Source: Chloroflexota bacterium (lineage in GTDB: Bacteria; Chloroflexota; Anaerolineae; Anaerolineales; Anaerolineaceae). From it: 64,000 nucleotides of DNA. Under the pieces are notes generated by a model, which saw only the letters and a list, made by a program, of their open reading frames with translations, was not told where the DNA came from and did not search any database. Where the stretch lies: NCBI GenBank assembly GCA_029561345.1, contig JAKQJC010000020.1, positions 1 through 64,000 on the forward strand, in the 5' to 3' direction. Below, in pieces: positions 34,812-43,372 of the stretch. The first letter of the stretch is position 1, and the number at the start of each line of letters is the position of its first letter. The position numbers and the translations under genes are program-made.

Positions 34812-34886
34812 TTATATTTTGTTGCCTCTTTGGCCTGTTCGCAGTAAACTTAATAAGCACGCGATCATTTTCCAAAGGAACACAAT

Positions 34887-35201
34887 ATGAAAATCATTGC
34901 CATTGAACAGGAATGTCCCGGCGCCGCGGCAGATGCGTTTCACCGGCATGCACGGGCCGAAGCCCTGCGCGCCTGGCAGCTTTACCAGGCAGGCGTGGTG
35001 CGCGAACAGTATTTTCGTGCTGACCGCAGCGAGGCGGTACTGATTCTGGAGTGCGGCACCCTTGAAGCCGCCCGCCAGGCGCTGGACAGTCTGCCTCTGG
35101 TGCAGGTGGGGTTGATTGCCTTTGAGCTGATTCCACTGGCTCCTTACCCAGGGTTTGCCCGCCTGTTTGATTCCGAATTTCAGGTAAAAGAATCGCATTA
35201 A
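34887..35201 (+). CDS. YciI/muconolactone-isomerase-like small protein
   Basis: A 104-residue ferredoxin-like alpha+beta protein: 'KIIAIEQECPGA', a helix 'HRHARAEALRAWQLYQAGVVREQYF', 'AVLILECGTLEAARQALDSLPLVQVGLIAFELIPLAPYPGF'. The order of strands and the 'LPLVqaG.i..EiiPL.Py' ending match dimeric alpha/beta barrels of the YciI/muconolactone isomerase type. Activity is unknown. AAAGGAA lies before the ATG, and it is divergent from the cbi operon, sharing its control region. Confidence 0.65.
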   Translation: MKIIAIEQECPGAAADAFHRHARAEALRAWQLYQAGVVREQYFRADRSEAVLILECGTLEAARQALDSLPLVQVGLIAFELIPLAPYPGFARLFDSEFQVKESH

Positions 35202-35277
35202 TTGCACGGTAAAGGTAAAATAGAGTTGAAAGAGTTGGCCCATTACTTTGACATTTTTGGCGAGTAACTGGAGGTTT

Positions 35278-35751
35278 ATGGATACAAAATATCAATGCCT
35301 TTTGGAAATCATTTACCGGAACCCTTCAGAGTACGTTTCGTGGCCCCAAAAAAAGTTACTCCTTCTACCTGGTGTGATTCGAGAAAAATATCATCAATAT
35401 CCTGAAAATATAAAACAAAAACTAAAAGAAGCTCATATTACGCCTGATTCACGGAGTAATGGCCCAGCCATTTGTTCTTTTTTGCTTGCCGGTGGCGTTC
35501 GGCCACTCCGAGAAGATGGCAGCGGGTGGAATATCCACCATATTTATGATGGGAAATTCCCTTTTCACGGCCACATGCAGACATTACACGCCGCGAGGGA
35601 CGGTCAATACTTTACTGAGGCCGCCGGGCTGGTAGCTCTCCATCCAATTGCTCACGCTGCGGCAGATGAGTTTTATGATTTTGCCTGGTGGTTAAGAAAA
35701 GAGGCTTTTATCAGATTCAGGTTTGACCCGGATAAGGTATTTAAAATTTAA
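35278..35751 (+). CDS. Hypothetical protein, possible HNH-like nuclease fold
   Basis: The 157-residue protein comes from noticeably more AT-rich DNA than its neighbours. The C-terminal half contains 'GWNIHHIYDGKFPFHGH' and 'GLVALHPIAHAAADEFYDFAWWLR'. The His-His-Ile and later P-x-A-H spacing resembles the two halves of an HNH metal motif, but without Cys or a matching family, so this is only a suggestion. The ATG at 35278 with GGAGG three nt upstream is chosen over the longer frame from 35248. Possibly horizontally acquired. Confidence 0.45.
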   Translation: MDTKYQCLLEIIYRNPSEYVSWPQKKLLLLPGVIREKYHQYPENIKQKLKEAHITPDSRSNGPAICSFLLAGGVRPLREDGSGWNIHHIYDGKFPFHGHMQTLHAARDGQYFTEAAGLVALHPIAHAAADEFYDFAWWLRKEAFIRFRFDPDKVFKI

Positions 35752-35808
35752 TCACACAAGTCATAAATCCAACTGAACGGGTACAATTTGTTATAAGGGA
35801 TGATGATC

Positions 35809-36879
35809 ATGGCGCCTGATCTGGAAAAAATCAAAAACGTCTTCAACAGCCAGTTTGAGCGCGGCCTGCATCCGGCGGCTCAACTGGTGGTGCGCCAGGG
35901 CGGCAAGGTGCTGCTGGACCTTTCCACCGGCGAAGGCATTGACGGCGACACCCCCTTCCTGGTCTTTTCTGTCAGCAAGGTGTTTACCGGCCTGGCCGTG
36001 CATCACCTGATTGAGACGGGCAAGCTCAGTTTTGATACCCGCATCGCGGATATCTGGCCGGAATTTGGCTGCAAAGGCAAAGAAAAAGCCACCATTCGCC
36101 ATGTTTTTCTGCATCAGGCCGGGATTCCGGCGCCGCACCTGCGCCTGCAGGTGTGGCTGTGGCCCTTCTGGGGCCTGGTGACCCGCCAGCTGGCAGGCGA
36201 GAAAGCCCTTTTTGAGCCCGGCGCCCGCACAGCTTATCACCTGGTCAATTACGGCTTCATCTTTGGTGAGGTGGTGCGCCGTGTCACCGGCATGCCAGTG
36301 GACCGCTACCTGGCGCAAACCTTCTTCGAACCCATGGGGTTACAGAATATCTGGCTGCGCGCGCCGGCCGAAGGGCTGCGCCGCTCGCCGCGTCTGACAA
36401 CCGCTTCAAAGGCCGTGCAGGAAACCTGCAATATTTTCAATCTGCCTCCCATTCGCGGCGCGCAGATCCCTGCTGCCAACATGCGCGCCTCGGCGCGCAG
36501 CCTGGCCAGCGCTTTCCAGATGCTCCTTGACGGCGGATTGTACCAGGGTAAACGCTACTTCAAAACTGAAACCCTCGCCGCCGCCACTTCCAGCGGCTAC
36601 GACGGTTATGACGATTATGTCAAAACCAATATGAACTGGGGATATGGCTTCATCCTGGGCGGCGGCAGCACCGCAGCAGCCCCGGTGGCAAAAAAGGCCC
36701 TGGGCTCTGGCAGCAGCTGGCGCACTTTTGCCGGCATCGGCATGGGCACCTGCATGGTCTGGGCCGATCCACCTTCGGGCGTGGTGACCGCTTTCACCAC
36801 CAACGGCATGCTCGACAGCGCCGAGGCCAACCAGCGTTGGGCCGATCTCTCCAATGCCGTCTGGGCGGCTTTGAATTGA
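35809..36879 (+). CDS. Serine hydrolase of the class-C beta-lactamase family
   Basis: The 356-residue protein has the nucleophile motif S-V-S-K (S-x-x-K, around residue 53), 'IRHVFLHQAGIPAP' in place of the common 'LLTHTSG', and Y-H-L-V-N-Y-G, a variant of the Y-x-N motif. 'GSGSSWRTFAGIG' near the end may stand in for the K/H-T-G triad. Such proteins are often esterases or peptidases rather than antibiotic-degrading enzymes. No signal peptide is seen, so it is probably cytoplasmic. AAGGG (35795-35799) fits ATG 35809 better than the ATGs at 35800 and 35803. Confidence 0.8.
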   Translation: MAPDLEKIKNVFNSQFERGLHPAAQLVVRQGGKVLLDLSTGEGIDGDTPFLVFSVSKVFTGLAVHHLIETGKLSFDTRIADIWPEFGCKGKEKATIRHVFLHQAGIPAPHLRLQVWLWPFWGLVTRQLAGEKALFEPGARTAYHLVNYGFIFGEVVRRVTGMPVDRYLAQTFFEPMGLQNIWLRAPAEGLRRSPRLTTASKAVQETCNIFNLPPIRGAQIPAANMRASARSLASAFQMLLDGGLYQGKRYFKTETLAAATSSGYDGYDDYVKTNMNWGYGFILGGGSTAAAPVAKKALGSGSSWRTFAGIGMGTCMVWADPPSGVVTAFTTNGMLDSAEANQRWADLSNAVWAALN

Positions 36880-36918
36880 GCCGCTGGCCAGCCATTTATT
36901 TCGAGAAAGGAAAAGTTG

Positions 36919-37479
36919 ATGTTGCGTTCCCTCCTTGTTCTCAACAGCAGCCCGCGCCCTAACGGCAACAGCACCGCCCTGGCCGAAACCGCGGCAGCCG
37001 CGGCCCGCAGCGCTGGCGCGGAAGTGGAATTGGTCCACCTTTCGCGTCTGGTCATTGGTCCCTGCGAGGCCTGCGACGCCTGTGTTGGCAGCGGCCGCTG
37101 CGTGATGGAAGATGATATGCAGACTCTTTACCCGCGCCTGTTGAACGCCGGGGCTCTGCTGCTGGCCAGCCCCATTTATTGGTTCACTTTCAACGCCCAG
37201 CTCAAATTGTGCATTGACCGCTGGTATGCCCTTTTTCAGATCCCCGGCAAACCCTTCCGGAATAAACCAGCGGGCTTTATTCTGACCTATGGCGACGTTG
37301 ATCCCTATATCTCAGGCGCCGTCAATGCCATTCACACCTTCCAGACCATGTTCCATTTTCTGGATATGCCCATTCGCGGCATGGTGTATGCCACCGCCAG
37401 CAACCCCGGCGATGTGCAGAAAAACGCCGATTTGATGGAACAGGCCGCGGAACTGGGCCGCAAACTGATTCTGGATTAG
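36919..37479 (+). CDS. Iron-sulfur flavoprotein / NAD(P)H-dependent FMN oxidoreductase
   Basis: The 186-residue flavodoxin-fold protein has the FMN-phosphate loop NSSPRPNGNSTALAE and the compact Cys motif CEACDACVGSGRC (C-x2-C-x2-C-x5-C), which binds a [4Fe-4S] cluster in archaeal-type iron-sulfur flavoproteins. 'LLASPIYWFTFNAQLKLCIDRW' is the usual flavin-side loop. It likely passes electrons from ferredoxin or reduces small acceptors. AAAGG (36906-36910) lies eight nt before ATG 36919. The Fur regulator begins 16 nt downstream and may be co-transcribed. Confidence 0.85.
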   Translation: MLRSLLVLNSSPRPNGNSTALAETAAAAARSAGAEVELVHLSRLVIGPCEACDACVGSGRCVMEDDMQTLYPRLLNAGALLLASPIYWFTFNAQLKLCIDRWYALFQIPGKPFRNKPAGFILTYGDVDPYISGAVNAIHTFQTMFHFLDMPIRGMVYATASNPGDVQKNADLMEQAAELGRKLILD

Positions 37480-37495
37480 AAAGCCTTTCCAGCTC

Positions 37496-37885
37496 ATGCG
37501 CAACACCTCCGTCAATCATTTCATCCTGCTGGCGCTGGAAGAAGCCGGCGCCCACCTGACTGCCCAGCAGGTGCACGAGCGCGTGAAAGCCTCTTTGCCC
37601 TCAGTGAACCCTTCCACCATCTACCGCGCCCTCGAACGCCTGGCGCGCGAAGGCCTGATTTCGATGACGGATATGGGAGGGGAAGCCATGGTGTTTGAAA
37701 CCCTCTCCCTGCCGCCTCACCACCACCTCATCTGTCAGCAATGCGGTCATACCTACACCCTGGATGACGGTCTGGTGCAGGATTGGTTTCAGCAGGTGCA
37801 GCAGCAGAGCGGCTTCAACATTCAAACCCATCACCTGGCGCTTTACGGCGTTTGCCCCTACTGCCAGCAGCAGCCGAAGCCCTGA
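37496..37885 (+). CDS. Fur-family metal- or peroxide-responsive regulator
   Basis: The 129-residue protein has the winged-helix part 'LLALEEAGAHLTAQQVHERV' to 'VNPSTIYRALERLAREGLI' and the dimerisation part 'HHHLICQQCGHTYTLDD', with structural zinc Cys pairs C-x2-C (CQQC and CPYC). The start is shorter than in typical Fur (about 140 residues). It could sense iron, zinc, nickel or peroxide. It lies directly after the iron-sulfur flavoprotein gene and 2.7 kb from the cbiMQO promoter, whose palindrome is a possible target. Confidence 0.85.
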   Translation: MRNTSVNHFILLALEEAGAHLTAQQVHERVKASLPSVNPSTIYRALERLAREGLISMTDMGGEAMVFETLSLPPHHHLICQQCGHTYTLDDGLVQDWFQQVQQQSGFNIQTHHLALYGVCPYCQQQPKP

Positions 37886-38057
37886 TTTCATGATAAAATG
37901 AGGGACAGCTCAGATATGGGTATAAAAGTCAGCAAGCCTGTTCTCCCTGGGCACCTGCCTGTCCCTTTGGCAAACCCACGGAGCGGCATCTCCTTCACCG
38001 GCTGGGCAGCTTCACAGCGACACATTCATCTGATCTGAGAGGATTTGAACGACCCGC

Positions 38058-39143
38058 ATGAAACGCATTTTCTCCCTTGTCCTTCTTGCCTGTCTGGCCC
38101 TCAGCGCCTGCGTACCGCCCGCCGGCACTTTCCAGCTTGAGCCTCGCCCCGCCCCCACCTCCCTGCCGGCCATCACCCCGGTCACCGATACCGTGCACCT
38201 GGATCCCGGCTTTCAGGAAGGGCTGGCCTACACCACCAGCGCTGAATTATCCTTTGAAGTGACCCAGCCCACCGGTGTTCAGGCCACGGGCACCATCACC
38301 CTGCAGCGCAGCGCATCCGGTCTGGATTTCCTGGATACGCTGACCGCCAGCGGCGACGCCGTGGATGATCAGGCTTTTCTTGGCCAGACCCAGATGGTGT
38401 ACCGCATTGCCTCCCAGACCTATTACCTGGCTTCTGATGAAGCATACCGGCTGGGCCAGCGCGAACGCGAATTGAAACCCACGCTCATGCCTAAACCCCC
38501 GCTTTGCATAGCCCTGACTGCCGTAAACGGCAGCCTGCCGTTTAACCTCGATGCGCTTTTGGGCGGGTTGAAATTGCCCGCAGAAAAATCAGAGGAAACT
38601 CTGGATGGGGCAAAAGTCTTTCGCTACGATCTGACCGCAGCAGCTTTTCCAAATACCCGCTTTTCCAGCGTCATCGCCCGCGCCTGGCTGGATGAACAGG
38701 GCCGCATCGTCAAAATGGAGGGTGAGGCCAGCGGTCTGTTTTCACTTTTTGGCGAGGTTGTCCGCCAGGGCCATTTAAAATGGGTTTACACCTTCAAAAC
38801 AGCCGCCCCGGCGGTCATTCAACCGCCGGCTGTTAACTGCAATGCTCCCGCAGCTGACATCCCCCTCCCCGATGATGCGGAAATATTGGCCAGTTTCCAG
38901 GGGTTGATCAACATGCGCACAGCGCTCAGCGTCAAAGAAACCGCTGATTTTTACCGCAAAAATGTGCCTGGCGGCGGCTGGTTCCCATATGGTGAAGTGG
39001 ACAGTGGTTCCGTCCTTAAACTCTACTTCTATAACCGCAGTGAATACCGGGCCATTTTGGTGATCATTGCCCCTGATTTGACCAGCGGAACCAATATTCT
39101 GCTGACCGAATCAGACATTGACCGTTTATACATGGGCGAATAA
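38058..39143 (+). CDS. Lipoprotein of unknown function
   Basis: The 361-residue protein has a lipoprotein signal (IFSLVLLACLALSAC, lipobox L-S-A-C) and a Pro-rich start. Residues 50-260 form a beta-rich domain with 'YTTSAELSFEVTQPTG', 'DTLTASGDAVDDQAFLGQTQMVYRI' and 'RLGQRERELKP', like LppX/LprG-type lipoproteins of the group. The last 100 residues carry 'TALSVKETADFYRKNVPGGGWFPYGE', a segment common in Anaerolineae lipoproteins. Anchored on the outer face of the membrane. Function unknown. Confidence 0.7.
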   Translation: MKRIFSLVLLACLALSACVPPAGTFQLEPRPAPTSLPAITPVTDTVHLDPGFQEGLAYTTSAELSFEVTQPTGVQATGTITLQRSASGLDFLDTLTASGDAVDDQAFLGQTQMVYRIASQTYYLASDEAYRLGQRERELKPTLMPKPPLCIALTAVNGSLPFNLDALLGGLKLPAEKSEETLDGAKVFRYDLTAAAFPNTRFSSVIARAWLDEQGRIVKMEGEASGLFSLFGEVVRQGHLKWVYTFKTAAPAVIQPPAVNCNAPAADIPLPDDAEILASFQGLINMRTALSVKETADFYRKNVPGGGWFPYGEVDSGSVLKLYFYNRSEYRAILVIIAPDLTSGTNILLTESDIDRLYMGE

Positions 39144-39225
39144 GGCTTGCTCTTTTTGCGGCCAGATTTCACCCGCCTGAACACAGCATAAATCACACAT
39201 CATCACTTTTACAGGAGGTTTTGAT

Positions 39226-39780
39226 ATGTCTTCAGAAAGATCCGTCTATCCCGTGGATATCGCGGGCGTGCACCGCGATTTGCAGCTCTTCCAGATTAAA
39301 CCCGGCCTCAAAATCGCCATTCTAAATATTCTCGGCGACACCGAACTGGTGCAGGCCTGCGGCAAAGCCCTGGCCGAAAGGCTTCAATCCACCGTCTATG
39401 ATGTCTTTGTCACCGCCGAAACCAAGAGCATTCCTCTGGCCTATGCGCTTTCCGTGGAGACAAAAAAGCCTTATGTCATCCTGCGCAAATCCTATAAACC
39501 CTACATGGGAGACGCGCTGCAAACCGAAACTCTGTCCATCACCACCGGCCAGCCTCAGGTGCTGTATCTTGATGAAAAAGACCGCGCTCTGATTAAAGGC
39601 AAGCGCGTGGTCATCGTGGATGATGTCATCAGCACCGGTTCCACCCTTCAGGGCATGCGCCTGCTCATTCAGCACGCCGGCGCGGATATTGTCGCCGAGG
39701 CCGCCATCTTCACCGAAGGTGAACGCGCCAAATGGTCTGAAATCATCTCCCTTGGGCATCTGCCCGTTTTTTCGGACTGA
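39226..39780 (+). CDS. Purine phosphoribosyltransferase family protein (Apt/Xpt-like)
   Basis: The 184-residue protein has the PRPP-binding motif RVVIVDDVISTGSTLQG (residues 125-141) and a flexible-loop region, typical of type I phosphoribosyltransferases. Its N-terminal part ('RDLQLFQIKPGLKIAILNIL', 'DVFVTAETKSIPLAYALSVETKKPYVILRKSYKPYMGD') matches adenine/xanthine phosphoribosyltransferases. It should salvage a purine base with PRPP. AGGAGG lies eight nt before the ATG. The following glycosyltransferase begins 3 nt after the stop with a TTG codon. Confidence 0.85.
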   Translation: MSSERSVYPVDIAGVHRDLQLFQIKPGLKIAILNILGDTELVQACGKALAERLQSTVYDVFVTAETKSIPLAYALSVETKKPYVILRKSYKPYMGDALQTETLSITTGQPQVLYLDEKDRALIKGKRVVIVDDVISTGSTLQGMRLLIQHAGADIVAEAAIFTEGERAKWSEIISLGHLPVFSD

Positions 39781-39783
39781 CCT

Positions 39784-41130
39784 TTGAAGGAAAAATCACA
39801 ACGGGTCTGGCCCTGGGCGGCTGCAGTGTTCATCGCGGCCGCCCTGTTGCGGTTATGGCTGTGGCTGACCTATCCTCCCGTCCCCTACAATGACACCCCC
39901 AGTTACTGGCGCCTGGCGCAAACCATTCAGGCGGGCTGGGAAAGCTACGACGGCACCCGCATGCCGGGCTATCCGTTCTTTCTCACCCTGGTGGGTTCCG
40001 ATTCAGCTGCCTATGCGGTTCAGCTTGTGCTGGGTCTGTGCACCACCCTGCTCTTCTTTTATGTGGGCTGGCGCGCCGGAAAACACCCTGCCTGGGGAGC
40101 CGCCGCCGCCGCTGCTCACACGCTTAACCTGGGGCAGCTCTTCTTTGAGCCCAACCTGATCACCGAAACCCTCACCACCTTCTGGCTGGCCCTCTGCCTG
40201 GCCGGATTGTGCGCCTGGTTTGTGGACGGAAAGCACAGCCCCTGGCTGGCCGCTGCCATTGGCCTGACTGCCGGCATCGCCGGCATGGTGCGCCCGCTTT
40301 TTCTGCTCATGCCGTTCTGGTTTGCGCTGTGGCTGGCTGCGCCCTGGGGTCATTGGAAACAATGGCGCGTGGTAAAGAACTGGCGCCTGGCCGGGCTGGC
40401 CGCGGCCATTCCTGGCGCGCTGCTGCTGGGCGGCTGGCTGACCTTCATGTACACCCATTTCGAGGTGCTCAGCCCCACCACCATGACCGGCTTCCACATG
40501 ATGCAGCACACCGGCTATTTTTTCGAATATGTTCCCGACGAATACGCCGCCCTGCGCGATACCTACCTGCGCTTCCGCGAGGAACGCATCGCCCTTTACG
40601 GCACCCAGGGCAACACTATCTGGGATGCCCTGCCCGAAATGCAGCGCGTCACCGGCTACAGCTTTGTGGAAATGTCCAACGTGCTGGCGCGTCTTTCCAC
40701 CCGCCTTATTTGGGAACATCCCGACCTGTATATGAAGACGGTTCTGAAGGGTTGGTGGTATTTCTGGCGCGCCCCCATTTACTGGACCCCCGAAGCCATT
40801 CAACCGCAAGCTCTGCGCAGCCTGCTCACCACTCTGGCCACAGGTGAACGCCTGGTTCTTTTCGCGGCCAACATTCTTTTTGCCATTGCCGCCCTTCCTG
40901 GTCTGCTCTGGCCGCGCCTGCGCCGCCACCTCACTCATCCCTTCCTGATGGTCACCGGCTTCTCCATCTGGCTGGTTTCAGTGCTGCAAACCCTTGCCGA
41001 TCACGGCGACAATCCGCGCTTCCTCATCCCCATGCAAACCTGGGTGGTGCTGTGGGTTGGCCTGCTGTGCCTGACCTTCCTGCCTGAATGGCTGCCTGCC
41101 GTTCGGAAACGTTTTTCTTCTGCCCGTTAA
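39784..41130 (+). CDS. Integral membrane glycosyltransferase-like protein (ArnT/PMT type)
   Basis: The 448-residue polytopic protein has about ten membrane helices. The first outer loop 'YPPVPYNDTPSYWRLAQTI' has the D-x-x-x-Y acidic motif of GT-C transferases such as ArnT and protein-O-mannosyltransferases, which move sugars from polyprenyl-phosphate donors. The donor and acceptor are unknown. It starts with TTG (39784) right after the phosphoribosyltransferase and is followed after 7 nt by a related gene, so the three look co-transcribed. The next ATG would delete the first helix and the acidic loop. Confidence 0.75.
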   Translation: MKEKSQRVWPWAAAVFIAAALLRLWLWLTYPPVPYNDTPSYWRLAQTIQAGWESYDGTRMPGYPFFLTLVGSDSAAYAVQLVLGLCTTLLFFYVGWRAGKHPAWGAAAAAAHTLNLGQLFFEPNLITETLTTFWLALCLAGLCAWFVDGKHSPWLAAAIGLTAGIAGMVRPLFLLMPFWFALWLAAPWGHWKQWRVVKNWRLAGLAAAIPGALLLGGWLTFMYTHFEVLSPTTMTGFHMMQHTGYFFEYVPDEYAALRDTYLRFREERIALYGTQGNTIWDALPEMQRVTGYSFVEMSNVLARLSTRLIWEHPDLYMKTVLKGWWYFWRAPIYWTPEAIQPQALRSLLTTLATGERLVLFAANILFAIAALPGLLWPRLRRHLTHPFLMVTGFSIWLVSVLQTLADHGDNPRFLIPMQTWVVLWVGLLCLTFLPEWLPAVRKRFSSAR

Positions 41131-41137
41131 TCCGCCT

Positions 41138-42679
41138 ATGAAACAACATCTGCTGCCTTCGCTCGTTGAAATTCCCTTCCTCTGGGCGGCCAGTCTGGTG
41201 ACTGGCGCGCTCATCACCCTCTGGATGGGTGATGCCAATTTCATTTCCGGCCTCATCGCCACCTCCACCCTGCTCACCTTTGGACTGGTGGCCCTGCGGG
41301 TTGCCTGGCGCTGGTCAGGCGGCGGGCGCGCCCTTGCCGCGGTGATGATCACCGCCCTGGTGCTGCGCCTGGTCGTGGGCCTGTTTCTCACCTGGGGCCT
41401 GCCGCTTTTTGGCTATGAAGGCCGCAATCAGAGCGCGGGCTATGTTTTCTCTGACGCGTATATGCGCGACCGCGCCGCCTGGCAGATTGCCAGCGCGCCA
41501 GAGCGCACTTTGCTGGCTGCCTTCGACCCGGAATTCACCGAAGACCAATACGGCGGCATGCTGTTCCTCAGCGCAACCATTTACCGCGCCCTCAGCCCCG
41601 ATGCCCACCGCCAGCACTTGATGATTCTGGCCGCCGCCTGCGCTGCGGCTTTGGGGCTGCCCTTTCTCTGGCGCGCCCTGCGCCAACGCTGGCAGCCTGC
41701 GCTGGTTCTGCTGGCCTGCTGGATCGCTGCGCTCTACCCTGATTCGGTTTTGCTGGGCAGCGCGCAGATGCGCGAGCCCTTCCTGGTCACCCTGCTGTGC
41801 ATGGGCTTCTGGGCTGTGGCGGCCTGGTCTGGCGGCCGCGCCTGGAAACGGATCGCCTTGCTCGCCCTGGTGCTGCCGGCCCTTTTCCTGCTTTCGCTGC
41901 CGGTGGGTGTGGCCGGCGCGGGCATGCTGGCGGCCTGGTGGCTGCTGGAAAAACTCGATTGGGGCGAAGGCCGCGTTTGGGGCTGGTTGGTATGGGCCGG
42001 GCTGGGCTTTGCCGCCATTCTGGGCCTGCTCCTCGGCACGCGCTGGCTGCAGGCCTCGGCGGCCTGGGATCTTTCCCTGATGCTTAAAAATTCGGGCATG
42101 GTCCAGGCGGTGACCCAGGGTATGCCCGAACCGGTGCGCCTGGTTTTTCTGGTGGCTTACGGTCTGCTGCAGCCTGTGCTGCCAGCCGCCGTCACAGATC
42201 CAGCTCCGCTCATCTGGCAGACCATTGGCATTCTGCGCGGCCTGGGCTGGTATACCCTGCTGCCCCTGATTCTTTACCCTGTTTTCGCTCTGCGCGGTCT
42301 GCAGGATGCCCGCCAGCGCCGCACCCTCATCTGGGTCTGGCTGGCTTGCTGGCTGTGGATTGTCATCTCTTCCCTGCGGGCAGGCGGCGACCAGTGGGAT
42401 AATCCGCGCTACCGGGTCATTTTCATGCCCTGGCTGGCCCTGTTGGCGGCCTGGTGCTGGGAAGCCTGCCGCAAGGCGCGCTGGTTCTGGCGCGCGGCTG
42501 CGGTTGAGGGCATTTTCCTGGTCCTCTTCCTGGAATGGTACCTCAGCCGGCAGATCACCTGGCTGCCCCACCTTTCATTCACCCTCACGGTTGGCCTGGT
42601 GGTTGCGCTCAGCGCCATCTTGCTGGCCGGAAGCTGGCTCTGGGATCATTTCAAAAAGCCGCTGCAAAAATCAGCCTGA
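41138..42679 (+). CDS. Integral membrane protein, GT-C glycosyltransferase-like
   Basis: The 513-residue protein has about twelve membrane helices. The loop after helix 3, 'GLPLFGYEGRNQSAGYVFSDAYMRDRAAWQI', holds acidic residues in the position of the GT-C catalytic loop, but the match is weaker than in the preceding gene. Segments such as 'AALYPDSVLLGSAQMREPFLVTLL' resemble O-antigen-ligase/PMT-like proteins of the group. Probably works with its neighbour in cell-surface glycan building. Seven nt separate the two. Confidence 0.65.
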   Translation: MKQHLLPSLVEIPFLWAASLVTGALITLWMGDANFISGLIATSTLLTFGLVALRVAWRWSGGGRALAAVMITALVLRLVVGLFLTWGLPLFGYEGRNQSAGYVFSDAYMRDRAAWQIASAPERTLLAAFDPEFTEDQYGGMLFLSATIYRALSPDAHRQHLMILAAACAAALGLPFLWRALRQRWQPALVLLACWIAALYPDSVLLGSAQMREPFLVTLLCMGFWAVAAWSGGRAWKRIALLALVLPALFLLSLPVGVAGAGMLAAWWLLEKLDWGEGRVWGWLVWAGLGFAAILGLLLGTRWLQASAAWDLSLMLKNSGMVQAVTQGMPEPVRLVFLVAYGLLQPVLPAAVTDPAPLIWQTIGILRGLGWYTLLPLILYPVFALRGLQDARQRRTLIWVWLACWLWIVISSLRAGGDQWDNPRYRVIFMPWLALLAAWCWEACRKARWFWRAAAVEGIFLVLFLEWYLSRQITWLPHLSFTLTVGLVVALSAILLAGSWLWDHFKKPLQKSA

Positions 42680-42974
42680 ACAAATGCAGGCGTGGAAAAA
42701 CCAATGCCACAGGGCTTTCCTATCGCGTGGGAGAAGGGGTAATTTGCTTTCAGAAAAAGCGTATGCCGATGCCCTGGAGCGTGTAAATGCATGATTGGGC
42801 CGTCAAATTCTAAGCCCCCAGGAAGAGGTCGAGATGGAGGACCTGGCAGGCAAGGTGTACAAATACGAACAGGTCATGTGCGGCCTCTGGCATTACACAT
42901 TTGACGCAAGGGCACCAGAATAAGTGGAGATATACGGCTTGCAGGCCAGTGAAGCCATTCGGATTTCCAATAGA
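42680..42974 (+). other. Gene-poor stretch with possible coding remnant
   Basis: No intact gene. One frame reads 'LLSEKAYADALERVNA' and then, after a stop near 42790, 'QEEVEMEDLAGKVYKYEQVMCGLWHYTF' before another stop near 42922, which looks like a broken protein but matches no family recognised here. Confidence 0.3.
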
Positions 42975-43005
42975 AAAAGCCCCCACAATTACTGTGGGGG
43001 CTTTT
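42975..43005. terminator. Bidirectional terminator
   Basis: AAAAGCCCCCACA (42975-42987) and TGTGGGGGCTTTT (42993-43005) form a 13-bp perfect stem with loop ATTAC. A and T tracts on both sides let it stop transcripts from the left and the small gene at 43045-43275 from the right. Confidence 0.85.
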
Positions 43006-43044
43006 CATAACAATGTACTTACACTCAATTCCTATGCATTTTCA

Positions 43045-43275
43045 TCAGTTCATCTTATGATCAATTATCTTGGCAAAGATTAAATAAACGATAATGAGAA
43101 ATGCAAAAAACAAGGCCCAGGACAGTACATCGAGAAGATAAACGGTCAGGCTTCCTAACTCAATCTCTCCAAGAGAATCAGAAGGTGGAAAAAGTGGCGC
43201 TAAAACTCGCATTAAAAATAATGCAAGCAAGAAAGTAGTTCCAAAAACGAAACGTTTTACAAATTCTTTTTTCAT
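43045..43275 (-). CDS. Small two-helix membrane protein
   Basis: A 76-residue hypothetical protein with two membrane segments ('FVFGTTFLLALFLMRVLAPLF' and 'LLDVLSWALFFAFLIIVYLIFA') in AT-rich DNA. The start MKKEFVKRF is chosen because AAGGA lies 8 nt upstream; a longer frame from 43344 is less supported. Unknown function. A terminator lies just beyond its stop. Confidence 0.5.
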   Translation of the reverse strand: MKKEFVKRFVFGTTFLLALFLMRVLAPLFPPSDSLGEIELGSLTVYLLDVLSWALFFAFLIIVYLIFAKIIDHKMN

Positions 43276-43372
43276 TGGCATTTTCCTTGAATATAAGGTG
43301 AATAAAGCCGACCGGTAGATGCCCAATATGGGTGTCGTTTGCAAGGGTGGGCCTCGTCTGCCGTTTAGCCAT

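Noticed and set aside
34740-34886. Cobalamin riboswitch before the cbi operon
   Set aside because: The gap is only 147 nt and is filled by a promoter and a palindrome; no B12-box-like core was seen on either strand.
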